A stretch of DNA of 64,000 nucleotides from Citrobacter sedlakii NBRC 105722 (GCF_000759835.1 NZ_BBNB01000002.1:62001-126000); one strand, 5' to 3'; positions 8,941-20,314 are shown, counted from the stretch's first letter. Program-made: numbers and translations. The notes: generated from the sequence alone by a model not told the origin.

Positions 8941-9324
8941 TCAGGCATATTCAGCCGTTGAGTTGGCCTGCAGACTCTGAATGCTCAGCGTTAACGTCGT
9001 CAGGCAGTTATCGAGTTTATCTGCGTTGACGGCAATGACAGTCGGACAGTCCTGATGTCCGCTCATCAGGCACACGGCAGCAGCGGCCAGCGCCCCTTCG
9101 GCACGGTGCAAAGCATCCCACTCTTCCTGGTCGAGATGCAAAGTGAAGCGCAACGATTCATCGTGCAGCTCACGGTTCAGTTCGAAAAAGTTATCACGTA
9201 GATGATCATTCTCGCTGACTGACATGTATCCTTTCGCCTTCCGTAGCTGCAGATACGCAGCGAGGTCTATCCTGGCGTTGATCAGCTTATTCAGCAGATC
9301 GGTTCTCAGTCTGTCAACGAACAT
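8941..9324 (-). CDS. bssR: Biofilm regulator BssR
   Basis: 127-residue small cytoplasmic protein, start MFVDRLRTDLLNKLINARID, which matches E. coli BssR (YliH) over its length. In E. coli bssR is strongly induced in biofilms and influences biofilm formation through catabolite- and indole-linked signalling; it has no recognised DNA-binding or enzymatic motif. The sequence is mostly helical with heptad-like leucines. An upstream in-frame ATG would add 11 residues (to 9357), but the GGAGGAA-type site lies between the two and supports 9324. Conserved place between yliI and rimO. Confidence 0.92.
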   Translation of the reverse strand: MFVDRLRTDLLNKLINARIDLAAYLQLRKAKGYMSVSENDHLRDNFFELNRELHDESLRFTLHLDQEEWDALHRAEGALAAAAVCLMSGHQDCPTVIAVNADKLDNCLTTLTLSIQSLQANSTAEYA

Positions 9325-9526
9325 ACTTCGTTCCTCCTTTTTGCAACCATAGTGCAATTTTATAGTATGGTCGTTTTTTGCTCAAAAAGCTGCCGGAGAT
9401 CAATAATTCACCGGGAATTAACATTATTTACAATGTTAATAATGCATCTGACCTCCCTCAGCAGCGCTGAGCCAGGGCGTTTTCGCCGCCGCTAATAACT
9501 AATCTGTCGGGACGCGCACATTCCTG

Positions 9527-9532
9527 TATAAT
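9527..9532 (+). promoter_or_regulatory. Probable -10 element of rimO
   Basis: A consensus TATAAT lies 56 bases before the rimO start in the 264-base gap between the divergent bssR and rimO. No good -35 is seen at the proper spacing. The rest of the gap is AT-rich around 9360-9450, with a CATTATTAACATTG-like dyad near 9420-9446, and otherwise has no feature I can name. Confidence 0.5.
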
Positions 9533-9588
9533 TTCCGCCACTATGCCGTTAAAATCCCGCGCCATTGATGCAACGTGAGTAAATCAGC

Positions 9589-10923
9589 ATGTCACAAACC
9601 CGAAATCCCTCCCTGCAGCCAAAGATTGGTTTTGTCTCTCTTGGCTGCCCGAAGAACCTTGTCGATTCAGAACGTATCCTGACGGAACTGCGCACTGAAG
9701 GTTACGACGTTGTCCCGAGCTATGACGATGCAGATATGGTCATCGTTAATACCTGTGGCTTTATCGACAGCGCCGTGCAGGAGTCGCTGGAAGCCATCGG
9801 CGAAGCGCTGAATGAAAACGGCAAAGTGATCGTGACAGGCTGTCTGGGCGCGAAAGAAGATCAGATCCGCGAAGTCCATCCGAAAGTGCTGGAAATTACC
9901 GGACCGCACAGCTATGAGCAGGTTCTGGAACACGTCCATCATTACGTGCCCAAACCGAAGCATAATCCGTTCCTGAGCCTGGTGCCGGAACAGGGCGTGA
10001 AGCTGACCCCGCGTCACTACGCCTATCTGAAAATTTCCGAAGGCTGTAACCATCGCTGCACCTTCTGCATTATTCCTTCCATGCGTGGCGATCTTGTCAG
10101 CCGTCCCATTGGCGAAGTACTGAGCGAAGCCAAACGCCTCGTCGACGCAGGGGTAAAAGAGATCCTGGTGATTTCCCAGGACACTTCCGCCTACGGCGTG
10201 GACGTGAAACACCGCACCGGTTTCCACAACGGCGAGCCGGTGAAAACCAGCATGGTGAGCCTGTGCGAGCAGTTGTCCAGGCTCGGCATCTGGACGCGTC
10301 TGCATTACGTCTATCCGTATCCGCATGTCGATGACGTGATCCCACTGATGGCGGAAGGCAAAATTCTGCCGTATCTGGATATTCCGTTGCAGCACGCCAG
10401 CCCGCGCATTCTGAAGCTCATGAAGCGTCCGGGTTCCGTTGACCGCCAGCTGGCGCGCATCAAACAGTGGCGTGAAATCTGTCCGGAACTGACGCTGCGT
10501 TCGACGTTTATCGTCGGTTTCCCGGGCGAGACGGAAGACGATTTCCAGATGCTGCTCGACTTCCTGAAAGAAGCGCGCCTCGACCGCGTCGGCTGCTTCA
10601 AATACAGCCCGGTAGAGGGCGCAGGCGCGAACGCGCTGCCGGATCAGGTGCCGGAAGAGGTAAAAGAAGCGCGCTGGAACCGCTTTATGCAGCTACAGCA
10701 ACAGATTTCCGCTGAACGCCTGCAGGAGAAAGTGGGCCGCGAGATACTGGTCATCATTGATGAGGTAGACGAGGAAGGCGCGATCGGCCGCAGCATGGCG
10801 GACGCACCGGAAATTGACGGCGCGGTTTACCTGAACGGTGAGACCCACGTGAAGCCCGGCGATGTGATTCGCGTTAAGGTGGAAAACGCCGACGAATATG
10901 ATTTGTGGGGTTCCCGGGTTTAA
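9589..10923 (+). CDS. rimO: Ribosomal protein S12 methylthiotransferase RimO
   Basis: Radical-SAM methylthiotransferase (444 residues) that adds a methylthio group to Asp88 of ribosomal protein S12. Domains in order: N-terminal UPF0004 domain with cluster ligands Cys20, Cys56 and Cys85; radical SAM core with Cys153-x3-Cys157-x2-Cys160 ([12 protein letters not shown]); C-terminal TRAM domain ending [21 protein letters not shown]. The protein is nearly identical to E. coli RimO apart from a slightly longer N-terminus. It is monocistronic here: the next genes run the other way, with a REP-like element between. The yliE-yliF pair found downstream in E. coli is absent. Confidence 0.97.
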   Translation: MSQTRNPSLQPKIGFVSLGCPKNLVDSERILTELRTEGYDVVPSYDDADMVIVNTCGFIDSAVQESLEAIGEALNENGKVIVTGCLGAKEDQIREVHPKVLEITGPHSYEQVLEHVHHYVPKPKHNPFLSLVPEQGVKLTPRHYAYLKISEGCNHRCTFCIIPSMRGDLVSRPIGEVLSEAKRLVDAGVKEILVISQDTSAYGVDVKHRTGFHNGEPVKTSMVSLCEQLSRLGIWTRLHYVYPYPHVDDVIPLMAEGKILPYLDIPLQHASPRILKLMKRPGSVDRQLARIKQWREICPELTLRSTFIVGFPGETEDDFQMLLDFLKEARLDRVGCFKYSPVEGAGANALPDQVPEEVKEARWNRFMQLQQQISAERLQEKVGREILVIIDEVDEEGAIGRSMADAPEIDGAVYLNGETHVKPGDVIRVKVENADEYDLWGSRV

Positions 10924-10941
10924 CGTTTGCCCCTCAGGATT

Positions 10942-10971
10942 GCCGGATGCGCCATCTATGTCGCATCCGGT
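10942..10971. repeat. REP-like palindromic element after rimO
   Basis: Ten-base stem (GCCGGATGCG at 10942-10951, CGCATCCGGT at 10962-10971) typical of enterobacterial REP/BIME units. It lies between the converging rimO and gsiD, where it probably protects transcript 3' ends or acts as a weak terminator. Confidence 0.75.
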
Positions 10972-10994
10972 CAACACCGGTCCCTTCCCCTCGC

Positions 10995-11906
10995 TTACCC
11001 TTTAATTTTCGGATCCAGCGCGTCCCGCAGTCCATCGCCTAACAGGTTAAACGCCAGTACCGTCAAAAATATCGCCACCGCCGGGAACAGCGCCACGTGC
11101 GGCGCGATCACCATATCCGCTCGCGCTTCATTAAGCATCGCGCCCCACTCCGGCGTCGGCGGCTGCGCCCCTAAACCAAGAAACGACAGACTTGCCGCCG
11201 AAATGATCGACGTCCCTATGCGCATGGTGAAAAACACCACAATCGACGAAACGGTTCCGGGCAGAATATGGTTGAAGAGGATCGTCGCATCGCTGGCGCC
11301 AATGCTTCGGGCCGACTCGATAAATGTTTGCTGCTTCAACACCAGCGTATTGCCACGTACCAGGCGCGCGAAGGCCGGGATCGAGAATATCGCCACGGCG
11401 ATAATCACGTTAGCAATGCCGCTGCCGAGCACCGCCACCACGGCTATCGCCAGCAGAATGCCGGGAAAGGCGAACAACACATCGCAGATGCGCATAATCA
11501 ACCGATCCCACCAGCCTTCATAGTAGCCCGCCAGTAGCCCCAGCACCGTACCGATCGCCGCGCCGATCAGCACAGCGAATACCCCCGCCGCGAGAGAGAT
11601 TTGCGCGCCGACCAGCACCCGGCTGAAGATGTCCCTGCCCAGCGAGTCCACGCCGAACCAGTGCAGCGCCGACGGACCTTCGTTGAGCCGGTCGTAATCG
11701 AAATAATTTTCCGCATCAAACGGCGTCAGCCAGCGGGCAAACACCGCAACCACAATCAGCGCCAGCACAAACAGACCGGCAATCAGCGCCGCATGCTGGC
11801 GACGAAAGCGTCGCCAGAATTCGTACCACGGCGTGCGCACCCGCTCCGGTTTCACCAGAGGCATCGCATTCAATATCGCCTGACGGCGCCAGTGACGTAA
11901 TCGCAT
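10995..11906 (-). CDS. gsiD: Glutathione ABC importer permease GsiD
   Basis: 303-residue inner-membrane permease of the peptide/nickel type, last gene of iaaA-gsiABCD. The N-terminal OppC-type segment ([21 protein letters not shown]) precedes the first membrane helix, and the binding-protein-dependent transport domain follows, with the ATPase-coupling EAA loop at [21 protein letters not shown] and the OppC-like ending [14 protein letters not shown]. Together with GsiC it forms the channel that takes glutathione from GsiB. It starts two bases after the gsiC stop codon, which implies translational coupling. Confidence 0.95.
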   Translation of the reverse strand: MRLRHWRRQAILNAMPLVKPERVRTPWYEFWRRFRRQHAALIAGLFVLALIVVAVFARWLTPFDAENYFDYDRLNEGPSALHWFGVDSLGRDIFSRVLVGAQISLAAGVFAVLIGAAIGTVLGLLAGYYEGWWDRLIMRICDVLFAFPGILLAIAVVAVLGSGIANVIIAVAIFSIPAFARLVRGNTLVLKQQTFIESARSIGASDATILFNHILPGTVSSIVVFFTMRIGTSIISAASLSFLGLGAQPPTPEWGAMLNEARADMVIAPHVALFPAVAIFLTVLAFNLLGDGLRDALDPKIKG

Positions 11907-11908
11907 CC

Positions 11909-12829
11909 TTACTTGTACCTGATAGCCGGGTTAATGGCCGCGTAGAGCACATCCACCACTAAGTTGATAAGAATAAACTCCAGCGAGAATAACAGCACTT
12001 CGGCCTGTATCACCGGGTAATCCCGCATTTCCACCGAATCCACCAGCAGACGCCCCAGCCCCGGCCAGTTAAAGACCTTCTCCACCACGATGGAACCGCC
12101 GAGCAAAAAGCCAAACTGCAGCCCCATCATGGTGACGACCGGGATCATGGCGTTGCGCAGTCCGTGCTTGAGCACCACCCAGGTTTCACTCACCCCTTTC
12201 GCCCGCGCGGTGCGCATGTAATCTTCGCTTAACACATCGACAAAGGACGCGCGGGTAAAGCGCGCCATCACCGACGCCACCGCTGCGCCCAGGGTGATTG
12301 ACGGCAAAATATAGTGCTGCCAGCTATCGGCCCCCACGGTCGGCAGCCAGCCCAGCCCGACGGAAAACACCTGCATCAGCAGCATCCCCAGCGCAAAGGC
12401 CGGAAAGGAGATCCCGGTAACGGCGAGCGTCATGCTGAGACGATCGGGCCAGCGGTTGCGCCAGACAGCGGCGACAATACCCGCGGCCATGCCGAACAGA
12501 ACCGCCCACGCCATACTGGTGAGCGTCAGCCACAGCGTAGGCATAAAACGGCTGGCAATCTCCTCGGAAACGGGTCGCCTGGAGACCATCGAAAGGCCAA
12601 AATCGCCGCGCAACACGTTGGACATGTAATGCCAGAACTGGACATGCAGCGGCTGGTCAAGCCCCAGTTGCTGACGCACCAGTTCGATGACCTGCGCGTC
12701 GGCTTCCGGCCCGGCGATCAACCGCGCCGGATCGCCGGGGAGCAGATGGACGAATAAAAAAACCAGCACCGCCACAATAAACAGCGTCGGAATCAACCCC
12801 AACAAACGCTTGAGAATATAGTTAAGCAT
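11909..12829 (-). CDS. gsiC: Glutathione ABC importer permease GsiC
   Basis: 306-residue permease of the DppB/OppB type. It opens [20 protein letters not shown], has the long periplasmic loop [27 protein letters not shown] characteristic of this group, and carries the EAA-type coupling loop [20 protein letters not shown]. Partner of GsiD in the inner-membrane glutathione importer. It lies 17 bases after gsiB and two bases before gsiD, within one operon. Confidence 0.95.
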   Translation of the reverse strand: MLNYILKRLLGLIPTLFIVAVLVFLFVHLLPGDPARLIAGPEADAQVIELVRQQLGLDQPLHVQFWHYMSNVLRGDFGLSMVSRRPVSEEIASRFMPTLWLTLTSMAWAVLFGMAAGIVAAVWRNRWPDRLSMTLAVTGISFPAFALGMLLMQVFSVGLGWLPTVGADSWQHYILPSITLGAAVASVMARFTRASFVDVLSEDYMRTARAKGVSETWVVLKHGLRNAMIPVVTMMGLQFGFLLGGSIVVEKVFNWPGLGRLLVDSVEMRDYPVIQAEVLLFSLEFILINLVVDVLYAAINPAIRYK

Positions 12830-12846
12830 CAGATTCCCGGGGTGGC

Positions 12847-14385
12847 TTATTGCAAGTCGGCGTCGTCAAAGCTGAAGCCCGTATCCGGCATAATCCAGAA
12901 GCCAGTCAGCTTTTTGTTGTGCGCCGAGACCAGTTTTTCTACCACCAGCGGGATCCACGGCGACGCCTGCCAGAGGATATCCTGCGCCTCTTTATACAGC
13001 CGCGCCTTCTCCTGCGGGTCGGTGGTTTTCAACGCCTGCGCCAGATCGCGATCTACCTGTTGATTGCTGTAAAAGGCGGTATTAAACAGCGTCGGCGGCC
13101 AGTTTTGCGAGGCAAACAGCGGCGACAACGCCCAGTCGGCTTCGCCGGTAGAAGCCGACCAGCCGGTGTAAAACATCCTCACCCCGCTCTCTTTCTGCCC
13201 CTTACCTTCCACTTCCGCAGCGCGCTGTCCGGCGTCCATCGCCGTCACCTGAACCTTAACGCCCACCTGCGCCAGTTGCTGCTGAGTAAACTGCAGCACT
13301 TTCTGGGCGGTACTGTGATTGTGCGAAGCCCATAGCGTGGTGCTAAAGCCGTTCGGGTATCCGGCCTCTTTCAGCAGTTCACGCGCTTTTGCCGGATCGT
13401 AAGGCCACGGCTTGTAGGTTTGCGCCCCGGCAATGGACGGCGGTACCACTCCGGTCGCCGGGGTCGCATAGCCAGCAAACGCCACCTTCACCAGCGCCTG
13501 GCGGTTAATGGCGTAGTTCAACGCCTCACGCACTTTCGGGTTATCAAACGGTTTTTGCGTCACGTTCATGCTGATATAACGCTGCATGATCGACGGGCTG
13601 GCCACCAGTTGCAGATTTTTGTTTTTCTCTAGCAGAGCGGCCTGCTCGTAAGGAACAGGAAACGCAAACTGCGCTTCGCCGGTTTGCAGCATCGCCGCGC
13701 GGGTATTGTTGTCAGTTACCGGACGCCAGGTAATGGTATCGAGCTTCGGTAACCCTTTTTGCCAGTAACCGGGGAATTTTTTCACCTTCACATAATCGGT
13801 TTGGTTCCACGTTTCAAGCGTGTAAGGCCCGGTCCCGACCGGATGAAAGCCGATCTCTTTGCCATATTTTTCCAGCGCTTTCGGCGAAATCATCGCGGTT
13901 GCCGGATGCGCCAGAATGTTGATAAACGCCGAGAAAGGCTGCTTCAGGGTAATTTTTACGGTCGCGGGATCAACCACTTCCGTTTTAGCGATATTTTTAT
14001 ACAGGTTATAACGTTTAAGTCGGTTATCCGGGTTGCTGGCGCGATCGAGGTTCGCTTTCACCGCGTCGGCGTTAAAGTCGCTCCCGTCCTGGAACTTCAC
14101 GCCCTGACGCAGTTTAAGGGTATACACCAGGCCGTCGTCGGAAACGGTGTAGCTTTCCGCCAGCACGTTTTTCAGCTTCATCTCTTTATCCAGTCCAAAC
14201 AGCCCCTGGTAAAAAGATTTAGCGACCGCCTGCGATAAGGTGTCATTCGCATCGTAAGGATCGAGCGTGGTGAAATTGGAACCTACCGCCACCACGACGT
14301 CTTTCGCCGCAAACGCGGGCGTGGCGGCCAGTACGGAGGCCGCGCCGAGAGCCAATAGCCACTGCCGGGGAACGAATGTTGTCAT
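12847..14385 (-). CDS. gsiB: Glutathione-binding periplasmic protein GsiB
   Basis: 512-residue solute-binding protein of the family-5 (oligopeptide/dipeptide) type. It has a signal peptide ([18 protein letters not shown]) and then the mature start [21 protein letters not shown]. It presents glutathione to GsiC/GsiD. AGGAGA just upstream of ATG at 14385 fixes the start and gives the E. coli length; the in-frame extension to 14457 runs back into gsiA and has no signal-peptide character. It lies 28 bases after gsiA. Confidence 0.95.
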   Translation of the reverse strand: MTTFVPRQWLLALGAASVLAATPAFAAKDVVVAVGSNFTTLDPYDANDTLSQAVAKSFYQGLFGLDKEMKLKNVLAESYTVSDDGLVYTLKLRQGVKFQDGSDFNADAVKANLDRASNPDNRLKRYNLYKNIAKTEVVDPATVKITLKQPFSAFINILAHPATAMISPKALEKYGKEIGFHPVGTGPYTLETWNQTDYVKVKKFPGYWQKGLPKLDTITWRPVTDNNTRAAMLQTGEAQFAFPVPYEQAALLEKNKNLQLVASPSIMQRYISMNVTQKPFDNPKVREALNYAINRQALVKVAFAGYATPATGVVPPSIAGAQTYKPWPYDPAKARELLKEAGYPNGFSTTLWASHNHSTAQKVLQFTQQQLAQVGVKVQVTAMDAGQRAAEVEGKGQKESGVRMFYTGWSASTGEADWALSPLFASQNWPPTLFNTAFYSNQQVDRDLAQALKTTDPQEKARLYKEAQDILWQASPWIPLVVEKLVSAHNKKLTGFWIMPDTGFSFDDADLQ

Positions 14386-14413
14386 AATTTTTCTCCTGTA
14401 CCCTGCCTGATTG

Positions 14414-16285
14414 TTATAAGCGCGAAAGCGCATTTTCTTGTTGCGGACGCGCGACATAGTGCCCTGGCCCGACTAACTGCAATGAAACAGGCGTCACCCT
14501 CTCCCCGCGTCGATAAATATTGCTGGGAAGTTCGTCCGATAACAACACGCGTTGCGGTCGTTGCCGCCCGGGGTCAGCCACCGGAACCGCCGCCATCAGC
14601 TTGCGCGTGTAGGGATGATGCGGATGTTCAAACAGCGCTGCGCGCGGCCCTATCTCCACAATACGCCCCCTGTTCATGACCGCGACGCGGTGGCTGATGC
14701 GCTCCACCACCGCCATATCATGCGAAATAAACAGATAAGCAATGCCCATTTCCCGCTGTAAGTCGAGCAGCAGATTAATAATCTGACCACGAATCGAGAC
14801 GTCCAGCGCCGAAACCGCCTCATCGGCGATGATCACCTTCGGGTTCAGCGCCAGCGCGCGGGCAATGCAGATACGCTGGCGCTGTCCGCCAGAGAACTCA
14901 TGCGGATAGCGCCAGGCGTGCTCGGCGCGCAACCCAACCCGTTCCAGCAGCCACGCCACTCTTTTTGCCGCCGCGTCCCCCTCAAGCACCCCATGTACTC
15001 TTAGCGGTTCCCCAATGGAATACCCTACGGTCTGGCGGGGATCGAGCGAGGCATAAGGATCCTGAAAGATGAACTGAATATCACGCCGCAAAGACTGCAG
15101 CTTGCGGGCAGGCAGGTTATCTATACGCTGCCCCTGAAAAATAATCTCGCCGGACTGGCTTTCCACCAGCCGAAGCAACGCCCGGCCGGTTGTGGATTTA
15201 CCGCAGCCGGACTCCCCCACCAGCGACAGGGTTTCACCCGGCCAGAGATCGAAGCTGACGTCTTCAACCGCATGCACTTCCCGCGTCACGCGGTTCAGGA
15301 TGCCGCTACGCAGGGGAAAACGGGTAACCAGATTGCGCACCTGCAATATTGGCTCGCCGTCCACCACCGTATTCTGATCCGTCGGCGGCTCGCAGGTATC
15401 CGGTTCGTCATGGGAAATGAGCGGGAAGCGGCGCGGATAAGGCAACCCTTGCATCGCGCCCAGTGTTGGTACTGCCGCCAGGAGCGTCCGGGTGTAGGGA
15501 TGCTGCGGCGCACGGAAAATATGCTGAACATCGCCGGTTTCTACCGCCTGGCCCTGATACATCACCAGTACGCGGTCGGCGACATCGGCCACCACGCCCA
15601 TATCGTGCGTGATGAAAATCACCCCCATCGACATCTCCTGCTGCAACACCTTGATCAGGCGCAGGATCTGCGCCTGTATAGTGACATCCAGCGCGGTTGT
15701 CGGTTCGTCGGCGATCAACACCGCCGGGCGACAGGAGAGCGCCATCGCGATCATAACCCGCTGGCGCATCCCGCCGGAAAGTTGATGGGGATAGCGCGAC
15801 AGAATCGCGTTTGCTTCAGGAATGCGGACCTGATCGAGCATGCGTTTAGCTTCCGCCATCGCCTCTTCCCGCCCTAGCCCCTGATGCAGACGGATCGACT
15901 CGGCGATCTGCTCGCCTACGGTAAACACCGGGTTGAGGGAGGTCATCGGCTCCTGAAAAATCATCGCGATATCGGCGCCGCGAATGCGCTGCAGCTGCGA
16001 GGCGCTTTGCTCCCCCAGCTCAATCACGTCGCGGTTTCGTCGGCGCAGCAGCATCTGTTCACTGTGCGCTTCTCCGCCGGACTGCTCAAGCAGCCGCATC
16101 AGCGACAGCGCGGTTACCGATTTTCCCGATCCGGATTCGCCGACAATCGCCAGCGTCTCGCCGCGCTTGAGGCGAAACGACAGTTCCCGCACCGCCTCGA
16201 CGCGCTGCTGCTCGTGCCGAAAGGCAATGGTCAGTTTGCTGACCGCCAGTACATCGCTGGCGGCAAGCTCATCACTGTGTGGCAA
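14414..16285 (-). CDS. gsiA: Glutathione importer ATPase GsiA (TTG start)
   Basis: 623-residue fused ATPase with two ABC domains, each with an oligopeptide-type C-terminal extension. Domain 1 has Walker A GESGSGKS near residue 54, signature LSGGMRQR and Walker B LIADEP; domain 2 has [16 protein letters not shown] and VIIADEA. It powers GsiBCD. The best start is TTG at 16285: it gives [14 protein letters not shown] and the E. coli length, and AAGGGGA stands six bases ahead. ATG codons farther upstream would extend the frame deep into iaaA. The start overlaps the 3' end of iaaA by 14 bases, so the two are probably translationally coupled. Confidence 0.92.
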   Translation of the reverse strand: MPHSDELAASDVLAVSKLTIAFRHEQQRVEAVRELSFRLKRGETLAIVGESGSGKSVTALSLMRLLEQSGGEAHSEQMLLRRRNRDVIELGEQSASQLQRIRGADIAMIFQEPMTSLNPVFTVGEQIAESIRLHQGLGREEAMAEAKRMLDQVRIPEANAILSRYPHQLSGGMRQRVMIAMALSCRPAVLIADEPTTALDVTIQAQILRLIKVLQQEMSMGVIFITHDMGVVADVADRVLVMYQGQAVETGDVQHIFRAPQHPYTRTLLAAVPTLGAMQGLPYPRRFPLISHDEPDTCEPPTDQNTVVDGEPILQVRNLVTRFPLRSGILNRVTREVHAVEDVSFDLWPGETLSLVGESGCGKSTTGRALLRLVESQSGEIIFQGQRIDNLPARKLQSLRRDIQFIFQDPYASLDPRQTVGYSIGEPLRVHGVLEGDAAAKRVAWLLERVGLRAEHAWRYPHEFSGGQRQRICIARALALNPKVIIADEAVSALDVSIRGQIINLLLDLQREMGIAYLFISHDMAVVERISHRVAVMNRGRIVEIGPRAALFEHPHHPYTRKLMAAVPVADPGRQRPQRVLLSDELPSNIYRRGERVTPVSLQLVGPGHYVARPQQENALSRL

Positions 16286-17237
16286 CGGTATCCCCTTGTT
16301 CCCGGTAGATTCCGGTGGTTGGTGTATCGCCCGCGTAGCCCCAGGCGCGATACATGCCTTCACTGTTAAAGGGCAACGCGACATTCCCTTCATGATCAAC
16401 GGCGATCAGCCCTCCGCTGCCGCCCAACGCCGGTAATTTCTCCATCACCACGCGCTCGCAGGCTTCGGATAAACTCAGGCCGCCGTACTCCATCAACGCG
16501 GCAATGTCATAGGCGGCCAGCGTGCGAATAAACACTTCCCCGGTGCCGGTACAGGACACCGCCACACTGGCATTATTGGCATAGCAGCCCGCGCCGACCA
16601 GCGGGCTGTCGCCCACGCGTCCAGGCAGTTTATTGGTCATGCCGCCCGTCGAGGTTGCCGCCGCCAGGTTACCTTGTAAATCGAGCGCCACCGCGCCAAC
16701 GGTGCCCATTTTTTTACTTTCATCCAACGGCGCGGCGCTATGGTCGAGCCGCGTTTCACCGCTGGCGCGCGCGGCCAGAAGCTGTTCCAGACGTGCCGGC
16801 GTCGAGAAAATTTCCGGGGAGACACGCGCCATCCCCAGTCCGGCAGCAAATGCTTCCGCGCCAGGGCCAATCATCATGACATGGGGACTGTGTTCCATCA
16901 CCAGCCTGGCGGCGAGAATGGGATTACGTAGATGACTGACGCCCGCCACCGCCCCGGCTTTCAGGGTGTTACCGTCCATGACGCAGGCATCCAGTTCATG
17001 GGTGGCGTCGCGGGTGTATACCGCGCCGATGCCCGCGTTAAACAGCGGACACTCTTCAAGCAACCGCACGGCCTCCGTCACCACATCCAGTGCGCTTTCT
17101 CCTGCTTCCAGCATCGTTTGTCCGACCGCTACGATGTCAGACAACGCCTGGATATAGCGTAACTCCTGCTCGTGGCTCATCTGTGCGCGCGAGATAGCGC
17201 CAGCGCCGCCGTGAATTGCAATGACTGCTTTGCCCAT
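16272..17237 (-). CDS. iaaA: Isoaspartyl peptidase / L-asparaginase IaaA
   Basis: Ntn-hydrolase of 321 residues that self-cleaves before Thr179 (in [11 protein letters not shown]) to give alpha and beta subunits; the new N-terminal Thr is the nucleophile that hydrolyses isoaspartyl dipeptides and asparagine. The N-terminal AIHGGAGAI motif and the TSTGGMTNK oxyanion/substrate segment are present. It is the first gene of the gsi operon, where it was once thought to serve glutathione breakdown. Start [11 protein letters not shown] at 17237 matches the E. coli start. Its last 14 bases overlap gsiA. Confidence 0.95.
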   Translation of the reverse strand: MGKAVIAIHGGAGAISRAQMSHEQELRYIQALSDIVAVGQTMLEAGESALDVVTEAVRLLEECPLFNAGIGAVYTRDATHELDACVMDGNTLKAGAVAGVSHLRNPILAARLVMEHSPHVMMIGPGAEAFAAGLGMARVSPEIFSTPARLEQLLAARASGETRLDHSAAPLDESKKMGTVGAVALDLQGNLAAATSTGGMTNKLPGRVGDSPLVGAGCYANNASVAVSCTGTGEVFIRTLAAYDIAALMEYGGLSLSEACERVVMEKLPALGGSGGLIAVDHEGNVALPFNSEGMYRAWGYAGDTPTTGIYREQGDTVATQ

Positions 17238-17421
17238 GATTATCATCCGTCTTCTACAAATATCAGAATTTCGTAGAGTTATTGATTCGATTTTTGAATA
17301 TAGAAAGATGCGTTTGGCATGTAAAGGTTCAGGACGCAGGCTACGTCCGAGGGAGCATACAGTCCCCCGCCATTTTCTGACATAATAGACGGATTCGAGT
17401 TTGCCCCGCAGGAGTGTTTTC

Positions 17422-18657
17422 ATGGAATTTACCGCCGGACTGATGCCGCTGGAAACGGCGCTTACCAATATGCTGTCGCGTGTGACCCCGCTTACCGCCG
17501 TTGAGACACTGCCGCTGGTGCAGTGCTTTGGTCGCATTCTGGCCACCGATGTGGTCTCGCCGCTGGACGTGCCGGGCTTTGATAATTCCGCAATGGACGG
17601 TTACGCGGTACGCCTCGCCGACCTCGCTGCCGGGCACCCCCTGCCCGTCGCCGGTAAAGCCTTTGCCGGTCAGCCGTTTGACGGTGACTGGCCCGCCGGA
17701 AGCTGCATTCGCATTATGACCGGCGCGCCGGTTCCCGCAGGCTGTGAGGCGGTGGTAATGCAGGAGCACACCGAACAAACGGACAGCGGTATTCGGTTTA
17801 CCGCTGACGTTCGCGCCGGGCAAAATATTCGCCGTCGCGGAGAAGATATCAGCCAAAACGCGGTGGTATTTCCTGTCGGTACGCGCCTGACCACCGCAGA
17901 GCTGCCGGTATTGGCGTCGCTCGGCATTGCCGGGGTGCCGGTGGTGCGTAAAGTGCGCGTTGCGCTGTTTTCCACGGGGGATGAACTGCAACTGCCGGGT
18001 CAGCCGCTCGGCGAGGGGCAAATTTATGACACCAACCGCCTGGCGGTGCACCTGATGCTGGAACAACTGGGTTGTGAGGTGATCAATCTCGGGATTATTC
18101 GCGACGACCCGAACGCCCTGCGCGCGGCGTTTATTGAAGCCGACAGCCAGGCCGACGTGGTTATCAGTTCCGGCGGCGTATCGGTTGGCGAAGCGGATTA
18201 CACCAAAACCATTCTGGAAGAACTCGGCGAGATCGCTTTCTGGAAGCTGGCGATCAAGCCAGGCAAACCGTTCGCGTTCGGTCAGCTTAGCAACAGCTGG
18301 TTCTGTGGCCTGCCGGGCAACCCTGTCTCCGCAGCGCTGACGTTTTACCAGCTGGTGCAACCGTTGCTGGCGAAACTGAGCGGTAACAACGCCAGCGGCT
18401 TACCGCCCCGTCAGCGGGTCCGCACCGCCTCGCGTCTGAAAAAAACGCCGGGACGTCTCGACTTCCAGCGCGGCGTGTTACAGCGCAACGCGAACGGCGA
18501 GCTGGAAGTGAGCACGACGGGACACCAGGGCTCGCATATTTTTAGCTCCTTCAGCCAAGGAAATTGCTTCATTGTGCTGGAGCGCGAGCGCGGGAATGTG
18601 GAGGCCGGCGAATGGGTGGACGTCGAGCCGTTTAACGCACTGTTTGGGGGCCTGTAA
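17422..18657 (+). CDS. moeA: Molybdopterin molybdotransferase MoeA
   Basis: 411-residue cytosolic enzyme that inserts molybdate into adenylylated molybdopterin, the last step of molybdenum cofactor synthesis. The N-terminal domains I/II contain [12 protein letters not shown]; the central MoCF-biosynthesis domain holds FSTGDEL, the [15 protein letters not shown] loop and GLPGNPVS; a C-terminal beta domain (domain IV) follows. ATG at 17422 with the E. coli-like opening [11 protein letters not shown] is preferred over an in-frame codon at 17401. The stop overlaps the moeB start by one base (TAATG), as in E. coli. Confidence 0.96.
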   Translation: MEFTAGLMPLETALTNMLSRVTPLTAVETLPLVQCFGRILATDVVSPLDVPGFDNSAMDGYAVRLADLAAGHPLPVAGKAFAGQPFDGDWPAGSCIRIMTGAPVPAGCEAVVMQEHTEQTDSGIRFTADVRAGQNIRRRGEDISQNAVVFPVGTRLTTAELPVLASLGIAGVPVVRKVRVALFSTGDELQLPGQPLGEGQIYDTNRLAVHLMLEQLGCEVINLGIIRDDPNALRAAFIEADSQADVVISSGGVSVGEADYTKTILEELGEIAFWKLAIKPGKPFAFGQLSNSWFCGLPGNPVSAALTFYQLVQPLLAKLSGNNASGLPPRQRVRTASRLKKTPGRLDFQRGVLQRNANGELEVSTTGHQGSHIFSSFSQGNCFIVLERERGNVEAGEWVDVEPFNALFGGL

Positions 18658-19406
18658 TGGCGGAACTCAGCGACCAGGAGATGCTGCGCTACAACCGGCA
18701 AATCATCCTGCGCGGCTTCGATTTTGACGGTCAGGAAGCGCTGAAGGCGGCCAGAGTACTGATCGTCGGGCTCGGCGGACTCGGTTGCGCCGCCTCGCAA
18801 TATCTGGCAAGCGCAGGCGTCGGACAACTGACGCTACTGGATTTCGATACCGTGTCGTTGTCCAACCTGCAGCGTCAGACCCTGCACAGCGACGCGACGA
18901 TCGGGCAGGCTAAAGTTGAGTCTGCGCGGGAGGCGCTGCAACGGATTAATCCACACATTACGATTACGCCGATCAACGCTCTGCTGGATGACACAGCGCT
19001 TAGCGCGCTTATCGCTAAACACGATCTGGTGCTGGACTGTACCGATAATGTCGCCGTTCGCAACCAGCTCAACGCGGGCTGCTTTGCCGCCAGGGTTCCC
19101 CTGGTATCCGGCGCGGCAATCCGCATGGAGGGTCAGATCAGCGTCTTTACCTATCAGGAAGGCGAACCCTGCTATCGCTGTCTGAGCCGCCTGTTTGGCG
19201 AAAACGCCCTCACCTGCGTCGAAGCGGGCGTCATGGCGCCGCTGATTGGCGTGATTGGCTCGCTACAGGCAATGGAGGCAATAAAACTGCTGGCGCGTTA
19301 TGGACAGCCCGCACGCGGCAAAATTGTCATCTACGACGCGATGACCTGCCAGTTTCGCGAAATGAAACTGATGCGCAATCCAACCTGCGAAGTATGCGGG
19401 GAATAA
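18657..19406 (+). CDS. moeB: Molybdopterin-synthase adenylyltransferase MoeB
   Basis: 249-residue E1-like enzyme that adenylates the C-terminus of MoaD so that it can be thiocarboxylated. The Rossmann nucleotide-binding motif VGLGGLGCAASQYL lies near residue 37, the DxDxVxxSNLQRQ motif follows (LDFDTVSLSNLQRQ), and the structural zinc site is formed by the CYRC and CEVC pairs. It is co-transcribed with moeA through a one-base overlap. Confidence 0.96.
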   Translation: MAELSDQEMLRYNRQIILRGFDFDGQEALKAARVLIVGLGGLGCAASQYLASAGVGQLTLLDFDTVSLSNLQRQTLHSDATIGQAKVESAREALQRINPHITITPINALLDDTALSALIAKHDLVLDCTDNVAVRNQLNAGCFAARVPLVSGAAIRMEGQISVFTYQEGEPCYRCLSRLFGENALTCVEAGVMAPLIGVIGSLQAMEAIKLLARYGQPARGKIVIYDAMTCQFREMKLMRNPTCEVCGE

Positions 19407-19516
19407 CATACGTCCCGGTGACGACCCACTGGCGCACAGGGACTCGAGCGTTAGGAAAACGTCGCGCTGTAACGCTGGCGCGCCATGCGCATGTTTGTCT
19501 GGACCGGACTGCTATG

Positions 19517-19548
19517 AGGCCGGATAAGGATTACGCCCCACCCGGCCT
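19517..19548. repeat. REP-like hairpin between moeB and fsaA
   Basis: Stem AGGCCGG (19517-19523) with CCGGCCT (19542-19548) around an 18-base loop rich in REP-type sequence. It sits between the converging moeB and fsaA and may serve both as a transcript end. Confidence 0.6.
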
Positions 19549-19552
19549 GGGA

Positions 19553-20215
19553 TCAGATTGAGGTACGACCGAACGCGTTCTGCCAGTCGTGCTCAAATTT
19601 GGCGACGGCGGCATCCACTGCCGGATAGCTGATCAACTGCTGCGCAACGTCCAACGGCAGGGTGATCGACTCACAGCCTGCCAGCAGGCAATCCAGCGCC
19701 TGACGCGGGGTTTTAAAGCTCGCCGCCAGCACTTTCGCCTGAGGAGCATGCATTTTCAGCAGGTTCTGGAGATCGGTCACGGTCTGGATCCCGTCCCCTC
19801 CCTGCGCATCCATGCGGTTAACGTATGGCGCGACATACTCCGCCCCCGCCAGGGCGGAGAGAAGCCCTTGCGCCGCGCCGTACACTGCCGTGCCGAGGGT
19901 CGGAATGCCTTCCGCTTTCAGCAATTTAATCGCCGCCAGCCCTTCCGCCGTTACCGGAACTTTGACCACGATATCCGCAATGATCCCACGCAGCTTGCGC
20001 GCATCGCTGACCATCCCTTCCGCCGTCGTCGCCATCACCTGGGCAAACAGACGCCCTTGACCGCCCATCGCATCACGTAATTCAGGCAGCAATACCTCCA
20101 GCGGTTTTTTGCCTGCGGCGACAATACTCGGGTTAGTGGTCACGCCCGCGAGAGGGAAAATCCGCGCCAGTGCCTTAACGGCCTCAACGTCGGAAGTATC
20201 CAGATAAAGTTCCAT
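19553..20215 (-). CDS. fsaA: Fructose-6-phosphate aldolase FsaA
   Basis: 220-residue class I aldolase of the transaldolase-like family. Lys85 in [14 protein letters not shown] is the Schiff-base residue; the fold opens [16 protein letters not shown] and ends [17 protein letters not shown]. FsaA cleaves fructose 6-phosphate to dihydroxyacetone and glyceraldehyde 3-phosphate in vitro, with broad tolerance for 1-deoxy and hydroxyacetone substrates. It shares a 132-base divergent promoter region with pflE. In recent E. coli work, as I recall it, an FsaA-type enzyme follows the glycyl radical lyase YbiW, cleaving 1-deoxyfructose 6-phosphate. Confidence 0.95.
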   Translation of the reverse strand: MELYLDTSDVEAVKALARIFPLAGVTTNPSIVAAGKKPLEVLLPELRDAMGGQGRLFAQVMATTAEGMVSDARKLRGIIADIVVKVPVTAEGLAAIKLLKAEGIPTLGTAVYGAAQGLLSALAGAEYVAPYVNRMDAQGGDGIQTVTDLQNLLKMHAPQAKVLAASFKTPRQALDCLLAGCESITLPLDVAQQLISYPAVDAAVAKFEHDWQNAFGRTSI

Positions 20216-20278
20216 ACCTATTCCTCAAACTGATCGTTAGCTTAAAACCAAGATACCACGGTAAAACCGCCATGTTAG

Positions 20279-20292
20279 TTGATACACGTCAA
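20279..20292. promoter_or_regulatory. FNR box upstream of pflE
   Basis: TTGAT-ACAC-GTCAA matches the FNR consensus TTGAT-N4-ATCAA with one mismatch. Its centre lies 41.5 bases ahead of a start site that would be set by the -10 hexamer TTTAAT at 20315-20320, the spacing of a class II FNR-activated promoter. Anaerobic control fits an oxygen-sensitive glycyl radical enzyme. Confidence 0.6.
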
Positions 20293-20297
20293 TATAA

Positions 20298-20311
20298 CTT
20301 TCATTCGAAAG
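20298..20311. promoter_or_regulatory. Shared palindromic operator, copy 1 (pflE-pflF / fsaA)
   Basis: CTTTC-ATTC-GAAAG, extended by one more pair to 20297-20312. The same 13 bases CTTTCATTCGAAA recur upstream of ybiV and, inverted, upstream of ybiU. Here it falls between the FNR box and the putative -10, where a bound protein would block transcription. The regulator is unknown. Confidence 0.6.
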
Positions 20312-20314
20312 TAT

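Noticed and set aside
17341-18360. 339-codon open frame antisense to moeA
   Set aside because: Covered by the well-conserved moeA frame on the other strand; no start signal or family resemblance.
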